From positions 62,001 to 126,000 of the forward strand of contig NZ_CP016180.1 in NCBI RefSeq assembly GCF_013377295.1: DNA of 64,000 bases, read 5' to 3'. Origin of the DNA: Pasteurella skyensis (GTDB lineage: Bacteria > Pseudomonadota > Gammaproteobacteria > Enterobacterales > Pasteurellaceae). Shown in pieces: positions 32,556 to 42,362 of the stretch (the first letter of the stretch is position 1; the number at the start of each line of letters is the position of its first letter). A program made the translations under genes and the position numbers. A model generated the notes under the pieces. It was not told the origin of the DNA, ran no database searches, and saw only the letters and a list, made by a program, of their open reading frames with translations.

Positions 32556-32592
32556 TTTCTATTTACGCTAATAGGACAGATAAAATTTAGCC

Positions 32593-32667
<75 letters not shown>

Positions 32668-32672
32668 GTGTC

Positions 32673-32748
32673 GCTGATATAGCTCAGTTGGTAGAGCACA
32701 CCCTTGGTAAGGGTGAGGTCGGCGGTTCAAATCCGCCTATCAGCACCA
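32673..32748 (+). tRNA. tRNA-Thr (anticodon GGT)
   Basis: 76-nt cloverleaf with acceptor GCTGATA/TATCAGC, anticodon loop TTGGTAA, T-loop GTTCAAATC and encoded CCA. It is the last tRNA before tuf. Confidence 0.97.
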
Positions 32749-32821
32749 TCTTTTCCATTTTTATTTTCCTTAATATTGTGTATAATAGAAAACTCAACGA
32801 ATTTATTTTTTATTTGGTTAA

Positions 32822-34054
<1,233 letters not shown>

Positions 34055-34079
34055 TTAGATTTATTTAAGCACAATGCTA

Positions 34080-34153
34080 AAGGGTGTATTGTAAGATATA
34101 CCCTTAACAGAATATTAAGAAACCCATCTAGTTTTATAGATGGGTTTTCTTTT
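34080..34153. terminator. Double hairpin terminator after tuf
   Basis: The first hairpin is AAGGGTGTAT/ATATACCCTT. The second is a perfect 11-bp stem AAACCCATCTA/TAGATGGGTTT followed by TCTTTTTT (34120-34153). The second also has an A run on its left and may stop the converging TPR gene. Confidence 0.85.
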
Positions 34154-34179
34154 TTAGTAATTAGATTTATTCTTATGTT

Positions 34180-35715
34180 CTATTTTTTGTTTTTTAAAGC
34201 ATTATAGTTGCTTTCTACAATATCAATATAGGGGTGACCCTTAGGAAATATTTTGTGCAAGATATTTAAAGCCTTTTTGTACAAAGGCTCTGCTTTAGCA
34301 TACTCGCCTTGTGCTTCATATAAACTTGCGAGATTATTTAATGTGGCTGCCACAGAAGGATGATTTTCCCCCAAAGCCTTTTCTGTGATTGCCAAAGACC
34401 TTTTGTACAAAGGCTCTGCTTTAGCATACTCGCCTTGTGCTTCATATAAACTTGCGAGATTATTTAATGTGGCTGCCACAGAAGGATGATTTTCCCCCAA
34501 AGCCTTTTCTGTGATTGCCAAAGACCTTTTGTACAAAGGTTCTGCTTTAGCATACTTGCCTTGTATTCTATATAATTCTGCGAGATTATTTAATGTGGCT
34601 GCCACAGAAAGATGATTTTCACCCAAAGCCTTTTCTTTTATTGCCAAAGACTCTTTGTACAAAGGCTCTGCTTTAGCATACTCGCCTTGTTCTTTATATA
34701 GTCCTGCAAGATTATTTAATGTGGCTGCCACAGAAGGATGATTTTCCCCCAAAGCCTTTTCTGTGATTGCCAAAGACCTTTTGTACAAAGGTTCTGCTTT
34801 AGCATACTTGCCTTGTATTCTATATAATTCTGCGAGATTATTTAATGTGGCTGCCACAGAAGGATGATTTTCACCCAAAGCCTTTTCTGTGATTGCCAAA
34901 GACCTTTTGTACACAGGCTCTGCTTTAGCATACTTGCCTTGTTCATAGAAGACTCCAGCGAGTCCGCTTTGAGCAACTGCATAATCAAGACTATTGGTAT
35001 CGTGTTGAGTAAGTTTAATCAGTGTTTCAAACCATTGTTGAGCTTGGTCAAGATTACCTACTTTTCTTGCCATTTGTGCCGCTTTAAGTAAATAATCAGG
35101 GTTGTTTCCATCAAGTATTACTGCTTTAGTAAATGCTTTCATTGCTTTGCGGTAATCCACACGGTTTTCTGCTAATTTACCACTTTCGTAGGCTGCTGGG
35201 GCGAGTTCTTTAGTCCCTGATTCAACAATTTCATCAAGGATTTTTTCTACTGTTCGAGTATCAGGATTATTACGTAATTCTTCTAAAGCTCGTGCTATTT
35301 TTGCTTTAGGTTGGTTTGATTTTAGGGTAAGGATGGTTTTTTCAGCTTCTTTTCTTAATTGTACTTCTTGTTGGTATGTGGCTGTTATATTTTGGAGTTT
35401 TTCTTCTGTTGCTTGTAATTCTTTTTCTAAACGATTTTTTTCTTGCTCTGATAAAGAGTGTTTAAGTCCATTTGATAGTTGTTCTTGAATTGTTAATAGA
35501 AACTCTTTTAGTTGTTTCTCTGTGAAGCCATTATTAATGGTAATATCACCATTTATATCACGCCCAGCTTCTATGGTATTATTTGTATTTGTATTTGTAG
35601 GTTTTGGTTTAATAAAAAATTTAACTATAAAACCAATAGCCATAAGACCAGCACCACTAAATAACCACTCTTTATTTTTTGATATATATACTACGAATTG
35701 ATCCCAGTGTTGCAT
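34180..35715 (-). CDS. Membrane-anchored kinesin-light-chain-type TPR protein
   Basis: I chose the ATG at 35715, which has GGAGG 8 nt upstream. Two earlier in-frame ATGs lack a ribosome site. The 511-residue product has one N-terminal membrane segment (FSGAGLMAIGFIVKFFI) and then EAGRDINGDITINNG. This 'AGRDI-GDI' motif is seen beside predicted signalling or conflict modules in other bacteria. A coiled coil follows (about residues 70-140). Generic TPRs lead into six 42-residue TPR_10/12 repeats (NHPSVAATLNNLAxLY, YAKAEPLYKRSLAI). The repeats are nearly identical at DNA level. Residues after the membrane segment are likely cytosolic. The gene lies between two copies of the tuf 3' end and has no operon partner. 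Function unknown; a scaffold or sensor role is inferred from the domains. Confidence 0.8.
   Translation of the reverse strand: MQHWDQFVVYISKNKEWLFSGAGLMAIGFIVKFFIKPKPTNTNTNNTIEAGRDINGDITINNGFTEKQLKEFLLTIQEQLSNGLKHSLSEQEKNRLEKELQATEEKLQNITATYQQEVQLRKEAEKTILTLKSNQPKAKIARALEELRNNPDTRTVEKILDEIVESGTKELAPAAYESGKLAENRVDYRKAMKAFTKAVILDGNNPDYLLKAAQMARKVGNLDQAQQWFETLIKLTQHDTNSLDYAVAQSGLAGVFYEQGKYAKAEPVYKRSLAITEKALGENHPSVAATLNNLAELYRIQGKYAKAEPLYKRSLAITEKALGENHPSVAATLNNLAGLYKEQGEYAKAEPLYKESLAIKEKALGENHLSVAATLNNLAELYRIQGKYAKAEPLYKRSLAITEKALGENHPSVAATLNNLASLYEAQGEYAKAEPLYKRSLAITEKALGENHPSVAATLNNLASLYEAQGEYAKAEPLYKKALNILHKIFPKGHPYIDIVESNYNALKNKK
34277..34950. repeat. 126-bp tandem repeats within the TPR gene
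   Basis: TTGTACAAAGGCTCTGCTTT or close variants recur at 34277, 34403, 34529, 34655, 34781 and 34907, exactly 126 bp (42 codons) apart. Units differ by only a few bases except in the outer two. This permits recombination and copy-number change without frameshift. Confidence 0.92.
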
Positions 35716-35789
35716 TGTGTAATCCTCCATCAAAAGTTTGTACAAGTTCGCTAATCTTTTCTTTATTATAATAGGTGATTTATTTTTCT

Positions 35790-35895
35790 ATTGCAATGGA
35801 CAAAGGTTTACGCTTCGTTATCCGTGAAGGTGGACGTGCGGGTGTTGTTGCTAAAATTGTTAAATAATTAGATTTATTTATAAAGCAAAATGCTG
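35790..35895 (+). pseudogene. Remnant of the tuf 3' end
   Basis: ATTGCAATGGACAAAGGTTT and onward matches tuf bases 33968-34076. It encodes IAMDKGLRFVIREGGR then AGVVAKIVK and stop, with a 9-bp in-frame deletion (TVG lost) and a few substitutions. Homology continues about 25 bp past the stop (TTAGATTTATTTA). No more of tuf is present upstream. Confidence 0.9.
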
Positions 35896-35902
35896 AAAGA
35901 AG

Positions 35903-35926
35903 ACGTATCGAAAGATACGCCTTTTT
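35903..35926 (+). terminator. Hairpin after the tuf remnant
   Basis: ACGTATC-GAAA-GATACG stem with tetraloop followed by CCTTTTTG. It resembles a tuf-type terminator that has lost its gene. Confidence 0.7.
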
Positions 35927-35958
35927 GTTTGTACTATCTATTTAAGTATAAGGAAAGT

Positions 35959-36396
35959 TTAAATCCAACGTCTTACGCTTTTTTTATATTGGAGGTATTT
36001 GTCACCAAATAAGTTTTCTAAGTGTCGTTCTTCGGGGATAATTTGAAAATAAGTGATATAAAGGCAAAATAATATCACTCCAATCAAGGCGGTAATATTC
36101 CCTAACCACAGTCCCCAAGCAATTAAATAGAGAGCTAGACTTAAATACATTGGATTACGGCTAAAACGGTATATTCCTGATGTAATTAAGGTAGATGTTT
36201 TACTCGGACTCAGTGGGCTAGCGGTAGTTTTCTGTTGAAAAAATGCAAATAAACACCAAATATCAATAATGATTGCAAGACAAATAATACCAATAATAAG
36301 GGAGAGAGAGAATGTCACTTGCCATATCTCTGGCATCAATTTCATTATTAATGCACAACTTAGTAAGACAACGGGTGGTGGAATTTTTAATTCCAT
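35959..36396 (-). CDS. Isoprenylcysteine methyltransferase-like (PEMT/ICMT) membrane protein
   Basis: I chose the ATG at 36396, with GGAG upstream; an ATG 33 bp earlier lacks one. The 145-residue protein has about four membrane segments. The C-terminal signature of the PEMT/ICMT superfamily reads GIYRFSRNPMYLSLAL and ends PEERHLENLFGDKYLQYKK. It probably methylates a small molecule or lipid at the membrane, but bacterial members have few known substrates. It lies alone between the tuf remnant and pepN. Confidence 0.85.
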   Translation of the reverse strand: MELKIPPPVVLLSCALIMKLMPEIWQVTFSLSLIIGIICLAIIIDIWCLFAFFQQKTTASPLSPSKTSTLITSGIYRFSRNPMYLSLALYLIAWGLWLGNITALIGVILFCLYITYFQIIPEERHLENLFGDKYLQYKKSVRRWI

Positions 36397-36470
36397 AATA
36401 ACTCCTTTTTTATTTGAATATTCAATCATTATAAAAATAGGTAGCTATAAACTACCTATTTATACTGTGA

Positions 36471-39080
36471 TTACTGTAGTGCTTTATCTATTTTCTCAAA
36501 TAGATCTTTAGCTAAATTATCCATATCTAATAGACGTTTTAAACCTCTACGCATTAATGTTTGGCGTTGATTATCATAGCGAGAAAATTTAATGAGTGGT
36601 TCAATTAATCTTGCACTAACTTGAGGATTAATTTTGTTCATTTTGATTAATATTTCCACTAGGAAGCGATAACCAGAACCATCAATAGAATGGAAAGCTC
36701 TTAAATTTTGCGAACTAAAAGCACCTATTAATGCACGTACACGATTTGGATTTTTAAAATTAAAACTAGGATGATCAAGTAAATGTTGTACTGTTTCTAA
36801 TGCATTCTCATCAGGACGCATTCCTTGAATCATAAACCATTTGTCCATTACCAATCCATCGTGATGCCATTTTTCTTCAAAATGACTTAATAGTTCATCT
36901 CTACAAGCCAATTGCGCTTTAACACTTAAACTCAACGCTGCTAGCGTATCTGTCATATTGTTTGCGGATTGATAATGAGATAATACCAAGCTATTTCCCT
37001 GTTTTAGGAATGCCAAATAGGATAAACAAGTGTTTCTTAAGGCTCGTTTTGCTATATCTTCTGCTGTAATTTGATAGGTAGTAGTTTCATTTTGATGGTA
37101 CAGATTTAAGAGATCTTTTCGGAAGATTTTTGCGATACTCTTTTGCATAAAGTGATGTACCGCAGTAATACCCTCAGGATCTATGACTTTAAATAATTCA
37201 GCAAACTCAGTTTCTTTTGGAAGTGTCAACATTAGTGCTGTTAGCATAGTATCTTTTTGTGCCGATAACACAAAATGAATTGCTTCAATCATACTGTCTG
37301 AAAGTATCAATTCTTCATTCTGTTGATAATGAATAAGATTTTGGTGGAGTTCATTATTAAAGAGTGTTTGCATTGTATCCCAGCAAACAAAATCATTTTC
37401 TGCATATTTTAGTAAAAGCAGTAATTGTTCGTTTGAGTAATTATAATCTAAACGTACCGGAGCAGAAAAATCACAAAGTAATGCGGGTACAGGACGATGT
37501 TTGATATTATGAAACTCAAAAACTTGATAATTTTGTGTAACATCTAATACATCACTTACCGTCTGAGAATTATATTGTAACTTAACTCTCTTTCCTTTTT
37601 CTTGAGAATATAATTGAATTTTAAGTGGGATATGTAAACATACTTTATCTAATTGATCTGCTGTTGCTGCCGTGTTTTGTGCCACTTGTAAGCGATAAGT
37701 ATAGGTTCGCTCGTCATATTCGTCACTAATTGTTAATTCAGGTGTTCCTGATTGACTGTACCAACGGCGGAATTGGGTTAAATCAATATCGGAAGCTCGT
37801 TCCATTGCAGAAATAAAGTCTTCACAAGTTGCTGCTGTACTATCATTTTCCGTAATATAAAGTTGCATTCCTTTTTGGAATTTCTCTTCACCCAACAAAG
37901 TATGGATCATTCGAATGACTTCTGCCCCTTTTTCGTATACTGTAACAGTGTAGAAATTATTCATTTCGATTACTTTTTCAGGACGAATTGGGTGTGCCAT
38001 AGGGCTGGCATCTTCCGCAAATTGTACAGAACGAAGCAGTTTAACGTCTTCGATACGTTTTACTGAACGGGACCATAAATCTGATGTAAATTCTTGATCT
38101 CTAAAGACGGTTAATCCCTCTTTTAAGCTTAATTGAAACCAATCTCGGCAGGTAATACGATTCCCTGTCCAATTGTGGAAGTACTCGTGTCCAATAACAC
38201 TTTCAATATCAATATAATCTTTATCTGTTGCTGTTTGAGGATTGGCTAATACATATTTTGAATTGAAAATATTTAATCCTTTATTTTCCATTGCTCCCAT
38301 ATTAAAGAAATCAACGGCTACAATCATATAAATATCTAAATCATATTCTAATCCAAAACGTTCCTCATCCCATTTCATTGCTCGTTTTAAACTTTCCATC
38401 GCCCAAGAAGCACGATCTAGATTACCTTTATCAACATAAATTTCTAAGGCTACTTTACGACCACTCATTGTGGTAAAGGTATCAGCAAGTAAATCAAAAT
38501 CACCAGCAACTAAAGCAAATAAATAACTTGGTTTTAAAAATGGATCTTGCCATTTCACCCAATGACGATCATCTTCTAATTCTCCCTGTGCAATACGATT
38601 GCCATTTGAAAGTAGAATAGGAAATTGTGTTTTACTAGCGGTCACTTTCGTCGTATATTTTGCAAGTACATCAGGACGGTCGAGCATATAAGTGATTTGA
38701 CGGAAACCCTCAGATTCACATTGAGTACAAATACCATCACCAGACTTGTATAACCCCTGTAAAGAGCTATTTTGTGAAGGATTTAATGCGGTTCTAATTT
38801 CGAGTTCAAACTGTTTGTCTGAATAATTCGTTAAATCTAATGTAAGAGATTCTTTATCTTGGGTAAAGTGAGGAAACTCTACACCATTATATTTTAATGA
38901 TAGAAACTCAAAACTGTGTCCATCTAAACGAAGATGGGTTGCTTGCGGTTTTTTACGAATAACAGTTAAATAAGAAGTGACTATAGTAACAGTCGCATCA
39001 AGTTGAAAATCAAGGTAAATTTCACTGATTGTAAAATCAGGAACTTGATAGTCTTTTCTGTGTTTGGCTTTAGGTTGCAT
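36471..39080 (-). CDS. pepN: Aminopeptidase N
   Basis: PepN is a cytosolic zinc aminopeptidase of family M1 that trims peptides from protein turnover. The 869-residue length fits the E. coli type. It has the substrate motif GAMENKGLNIFN, the zinc motif HEYFHNWTGNRI with the second Glu in LKEGLTVFRDQEF, and a conserved Tyr further on (NFYTVTVYEKGAEV). The remaining C-terminal helical half is complete. AAGGAA precedes the ATG. No partner genes. Confidence 0.97.
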   Translation of the reverse strand: MQPKAKHRKDYQVPDFTISEIYLDFQLDATVTIVTSYLTVIRKKPQATHLRLDGHSFEFLSLKYNGVEFPHFTQDKESLTLDLTNYSDKQFELEIRTALNPSQNSSLQGLYKSGDGICTQCESEGFRQITYMLDRPDVLAKYTTKVTASKTQFPILLSNGNRIAQGELEDDRHWVKWQDPFLKPSYLFALVAGDFDLLADTFTTMSGRKVALEIYVDKGNLDRASWAMESLKRAMKWDEERFGLEYDLDIYMIVAVDFFNMGAMENKGLNIFNSKYVLANPQTATDKDYIDIESVIGHEYFHNWTGNRITCRDWFQLSLKEGLTVFRDQEFTSDLWSRSVKRIEDVKLLRSVQFAEDASPMAHPIRPEKVIEMNNFYTVTVYEKGAEVIRMIHTLLGEEKFQKGMQLYITENDSTAATCEDFISAMERASDIDLTQFRRWYSQSGTPELTISDEYDERTYTYRLQVAQNTAATADQLDKVCLHIPLKIQLYSQEKGKRVKLQYNSQTVSDVLDVTQNYQVFEFHNIKHRPVPALLCDFSAPVRLDYNYSNEQLLLLLKYAENDFVCWDTMQTLFNNELHQNLIHYQQNEELILSDSMIEAIHFVLSAQKDTMLTALMLTLPKETEFAELFKVIDPEGITAVHHFMQKSIAKIFRKDLLNLYHQNETTTYQITAEDIAKRALRNTCLSYLAFLKQGNSLVLSHYQSANNMTDTLAALSLSVKAQLACRDELLSHFEEKWHHDGLVMDKWFMIQGMRPDENALETVQHLLDHPSFNFKNPNRVRALIGAFSSQNLRAFHSIDGSGYRFLVEILIKMNKINPQVSARLIEPLIKFSRYDNQRQTLMRRGLKRLLDMDNLAKDLFEKIDKALQ

Positions 39081-39248
39081 ACAATTTCCTTAGAAAATTA
39101 GATTACATATGCTAGTTTAAATTTATTTGCATAAAATTACAAAAAAATTCATAAAAGTTATTACTTATTGATGTTTTTAGCTTCCATCATTTAGTCTGAT
39201 AGAATAGAATATAGTCAATTTGAACTCTAGTTGACAGTCATATACAAA

Positions 39249-39800
39249 ATGAAGCTAAATTTACCCACTTATCTTACTTTTTTTCGAGTGATCTTGATCC
39301 CTCTTTTTATTATTGCATTTTATTTACCTTTTAAATATGCACCAGAATTGAGTGCATTGCTGTTTTTTATTGCGGCATTGACGGATTGGTTTGATGGGTA
39401 TTTAGCACGCAAATGGAATCAAGTGACCCGTTTAGGGGCTTTTTTAGATCCTGTGGCAGATAAGGTATTAGTTGCTGCAGCTTTAGTCTGTGTTGTGGAA
39501 CATTATCACACTTGGTGGGTGACTATTCCAGCAACAATAATGATTGCAAGAGAAATTATTATTTCAGCTTTACGTGAATGGATGGCGGAAATTGGCGAGC
39601 GAGCCAATGTGGCAGTGTCTTGGTTAGGAAAGGTAAAAACAACCGCTCAAATGGTCGCTTTAGTTGGGTTATTGTGGCGAGTTAATTTTGCTGCGGAAGT
39701 CGCCGCATTCATTGCGTTATATATTGCGGCAATTTTAACTATTTGGTCAATGTTACAATATTTAAAAGCTTCAAAAAATAGTCTCATCAACAATAACTAG
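39249..39800 (+). CDS. pgsA: Phosphatidylglycerophosphate synthase
   Basis: PgsA condenses CDP-diacylglycerol with glycerol-3-phosphate on the way to phosphatidylglycerol. I chose the ATG at 39249, giving [20 protein letters not shown]; a TTG 18 bp earlier is less likely. The 183-residue protein has the CDP-alcohol phosphotransferase motif (D-x2-DG-x2-AR-x8-G-x3-D-x3-D) as [20 protein letters not shown] then LDPVADK. Several membrane segments are seen. A hairpin terminator follows. Confidence 0.95.
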   Translation: MKLNLPTYLTFFRVILIPLFIIAFYLPFKYAPELSALLFFIAALTDWFDGYLARKWNQVTRLGAFLDPVADKVLVAAALVCVVEHYHTWWVTIPATIMIAREIIISALREWMAEIGERANVAVSWLGKVKTTAQMVALVGLLWRVNFAAEVAAFIALYIAAILTIWSMLQYLKASKNSLINNN

Positions 39801-39809
39801 AATTAAAGA

Positions 39810-39840
39810 AAAACGGTGGAAATATAACCACCGTTTTTTA
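39810..39840. terminator. Bidirectional terminator between pgsA and the DUF3298 lipoprotein gene
   Basis: 10-bp stem AAAACGGTGG/CCACCGTTTT with an 8-nt loop and flanking A and T runs. It ends at the converging stop codon. Confidence 0.88.
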
Positions 39841-40740
39841 TTACTCAGAAAATAGTGCTTTTCTTGTACTAAACGCTTGATTTATTAATGGGTTTATTTC
39901 ACTCCAACTCAGTGTCAGCTCTTTTTGACCATCTGCATATGAACCAATTTCGTAAACAGGGTATACAAAATTGATGCCTAAAGCAGAAAAATAAAAGTCT
40001 TTTGGCAAATACAATTTTTGTTTATTTTGAAAGAAAAAGCCCATATTACCATCTGCTGTACGATATTGTGGCTCATAGCGATCCCATAACATCTCTTTTA
40101 ATTTAGTTTGATTTTCAGTAGTGAAGAGATCGTCAAGGGAAAGAATAATTTTTTTATTCAAATCAATATTCAAATACTTAACATTGTGTATACCGTGTGC
40201 CCCACCAATATAATTAAAATTATTTTGTACGAAAGTCGCAAGGTTTTCTCTCTGTCCAACATAATCAATACTAGAGTAATAGTCTGCACTGAAATAGGTA
40301 CCACTAATTTGCTCTTTTGGAAGATCCTTGAAGGTATCTTTTGCTTCATTTAATTCATGTTCATATTTTTCAGTGAGTATTTGTAGTAATTGTGTTTTGG
40401 AGTCTAGGGTATTATCTCGTTTTTTGTTATTCAAATTACTCATTAGCATTTGCGTTATTAAAAGATCATTCAACCATGCTTTGTTTGTATTGAGGGTGGC
40501 GAATGAAAATTCAACAGGATATGTGTCATCTTTACGCTGAAATAACATTACCTCATTTTGAACCTTAATTGCTTTTTCTTTCTCTAATAAATCGATTTGA
40601 GACTCTAGCTGTTGAATTTTTTGTTCAAACTGTGTTGTTTGCTCAAGTTGTTTTTGTTTTAATTGCTCTAATTTTTCTTCATTACATCCCACTAAAAATA
40701 GTGTTGAAATAATAACAATACTGAGTATTCTTTTTTTCAT
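39841..40740 (-). CDS. DUF3298 (RsiV-like) lipoprotein
   Basis: The 299-residue protein has a lipoprotein signal (FLVGC, Cys about 19) and a coiled coil over residues about 22-60 (EQLKQKQLEQTTQFEQKIQQ). A C-terminal domain with NNFNYIGGAHGIHNVKYLNI and YEIGSYADGQKELTLSW is typical of DUF3298, the domain of the anti-sigma factor RsiV and of enzyme-inhibitor-like proteins. It may bind lysozyme or other ligands, but that is inference from family. It follows holA by 12 bp on the same strand and may share its transcript. Confidence 0.82.
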   Translation of the reverse strand: MKKRILSIVIISTLFLVGCNEEKLEQLKQKQLEQTTQFEQKIQQLESQIDLLEKEKAIKVQNEVMLFQRKDDTYPVEFSFATLNTNKAWLNDLLITQMLMSNLNNKKRDNTLDSKTQLLQILTEKYEHELNEAKDTFKDLPKEQISGTYFSADYYSSIDYVGQRENLATFVQNNFNYIGGAHGIHNVKYLNIDLNKKIILSLDDLFTTENQTKLKEMLWDRYEPQYRTADGNMGFFFQNKQKLYLPKDFYFSALGINFVYPVYEIGSYADGQKELTLSWSEINPLINQAFSTRKALFSE

Positions 40741-40752
40741 TTTTTCTATTCC

Positions 40753-41778
40753 TTATTTAAATTTTAAAGAAAATCGTTCTAATTCTAACCAAATATTATT
40801 ACTAAATTCTTTTTTCACTTTACGTTCTAATTCTGCTAATTGTTGGCATAATTGAAAAAGTTGGTGATATGTTAATCGATTGATAGCACTTTGGTAAACC
40901 CCTCGTTTATTTTGCCATATTTTTAAACGATCAAATTCAGATCGTAAATGGATATTTTTTAGCGGGTAGTTTGGTGTAATATTTTGCAAATTTGTACTGG
41001 TCAGATCTAACAAAATTAACAATTCTTTTTGAATTATTCTTAATAACACAACAGGTTGTATATCTTCATTTCTCAAATGAGATAAGATTCGCTCTGCTCG
41101 TTTAATTTTTCCATCTAACAATGCATCAATCCATTGAAAAGGGCTAAATTGTGCAGAGTTTTCTATTACTTCTTTTACTCGACTAAAACTGATTTTTTTA
41201 TCAGGAAAACGCAGCTGTAATAATTGTAATACCTGTTTTAATGCCAGTAAATTACCTTCATAACTGTAACAGAGTAGTTGTGTTGCTTCCTGATCTAGCT
41301 GTAAGCCCATTTCTTTCGCTCTGTGGTAAAGCCACGTGGGTAATTTAGTCATATCAGGGGTTTGGCAATTCACCACTAAAGTAACATCTGAAATTTGCGA
41401 TATCCAACGTTGTTTTTCTATTGCTTTAGTGAGTTTTGGAATATGAAAAATCACTAATATATCAGAATGTATAAAAGAGACTAAGGTTTCTAATTTTTTT
41501 TGATTTGCGACATTAATGTTTTCTGGTAAGTGTAAAAGAATGACCTGACGGTTAAAAAACAATCCTCTAGATTGCATTTGATCAAATAAATCTTCCCAGT
41601 TTGTGTCATTGGCAACCTTAATATCGATCGTTTCATCAAATCCTTGTTTACGAGCAACTTGAATAATGAGATCTTTTGCCTCACTGGTTAATAGCAGATC
41701 TTGACCAGTTAATAAATAACAGGTCTGTAATGTTTTATCTAATGCGTTTTTTAAACCTTCAGGAAAAATTCTCTGCAT
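40753..41778 (-). CDS. holA: DNA polymerase III subunit delta
   Basis: HolA is the clamp-loader wrench that opens the beta clamp. The 341-residue protein follows the family order: N-terminal AAA-like fold (LLTGQDLLLTSEAKDLI), a middle lid, and a C-terminal collar helix domain (SPFQWIDALLDGKIKRAERI). No P-loop is present, as expected for delta. It follows lptE by 8 bp in the conserved leuS-lptE-holA order. Confidence 0.95.
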   Translation of the reverse strand: MQRIFPEGLKNALDKTLQTCYLLTGQDLLLTSEAKDLIIQVARKQGFDETIDIKVANDTNWEDLFDQMQSRGLFFNRQVILLHLPENINVANQKKLETLVSFIHSDILVIFHIPKLTKAIEKQRWISQISDVTLVVNCQTPDMTKLPTWLYHRAKEMGLQLDQEATQLLCYSYEGNLLALKQVLQLLQLRFPDKKISFSRVKEVIENSAQFSPFQWIDALLDGKIKRAERILSHLRNEDIQPVVLLRIIQKELLILLDLTSTNLQNITPNYPLKNIHLRSEFDRLKIWQNKRGVYQSAINRLTYHQLFQLCQQLAELERKVKKEFSNNIWLELERFSLKFK

Positions 41779-41786
41779 AATGAAAA

Positions 41787-42290
41787 TTATTTTTCTACAA
41801 ATACTGGATTTAAGGTTACCATTTTAACAATCACTCGACGAGCGGCTTGTTGGTACATATCCGCTATCATCATTTCCCTTTCTGATGATTTTGCAAGTGC
41901 TGCACGTGAATCGTCAAAGAAAGAGCGGTGTACGATTACATCAATTGGATAATGTCCTTTATTTGGAATGGTAACAGTTGTTGAAACTTTTACACTTAAA
42001 ATTTTCTCTGCTTCACGTGCTTGTTTAAATACAGAAGCAACGCGGGAGCCGTTTGTTGTAGAGTTTAAGCGTAATACTGCTACATTTGGTTGTGCAGGCA
42101 CTAACTTAACATTATTCAACAATAATTCACTGCGTAATGCTCTTGCCATATCACTATATTGATCGCTAGTTTGTAATGTTAGCGTTTGAAACTCTTTGGG
42201 TAATACTTCAGTATTTTTAAAGTGCCAACCACAGGCAGTGAGCATTGTTGTTATAAAAAATACAACAATAAACGAAAGTTTTTTATACAT
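41787..42290 (-). CDS. lptE: LPS-assembly lipoprotein LptE (RlpB)
   Basis: LptE plugs LptD in the outer membrane and delivers lipopolysaccharide to the cell surface. The 167-residue protein has a lipobox (LTAC) followed by GWHFKNT, a family hallmark. Segments SDQYSDMARALRSEL and VSTTVTIPNKGHY follow. It lies between leuS and holA, the order known from E. coli. Confidence 0.94.
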   Translation of the reverse strand: MYKKLSFIVVFFITTMLTACGWHFKNTEVLPKEFQTLTLQTSDQYSDMARALRSELLLNNVKLVPAQPNVAVLRLNSTTNGSRVASVFKQAREAEKILSVKVSTTVTIPNKGHYPIDVIVHRSFFDDSRAALAKSSEREMMIADMYQQAARRVIVKMVTLNPVFVEK

Positions 42291-42320
42291 AATCTTACCT
42301 ATTTTTAATCCATAATGTGG

Positions 42321-42340
42321 CGACAGGGCATACCCTGTCG
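42321..42340. other. Short perfect hairpin between leuS and lptE
   Basis: CGACAGGG-CATA-CCCTGTCG, 8-bp stem. No T run on either side, so not a standard terminator; it may modulate read-through or mRNA decay. Confidence 0.5.
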
Positions 42341-42362
42341 TATGTAAATTTACAAAACTATC

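Noticed and set aside
34277..34950. CRISPR array
   Set aside because: The regular spacing is 126 bp with near-identical units and no spacers; it is coding DNA for TPR repeats.
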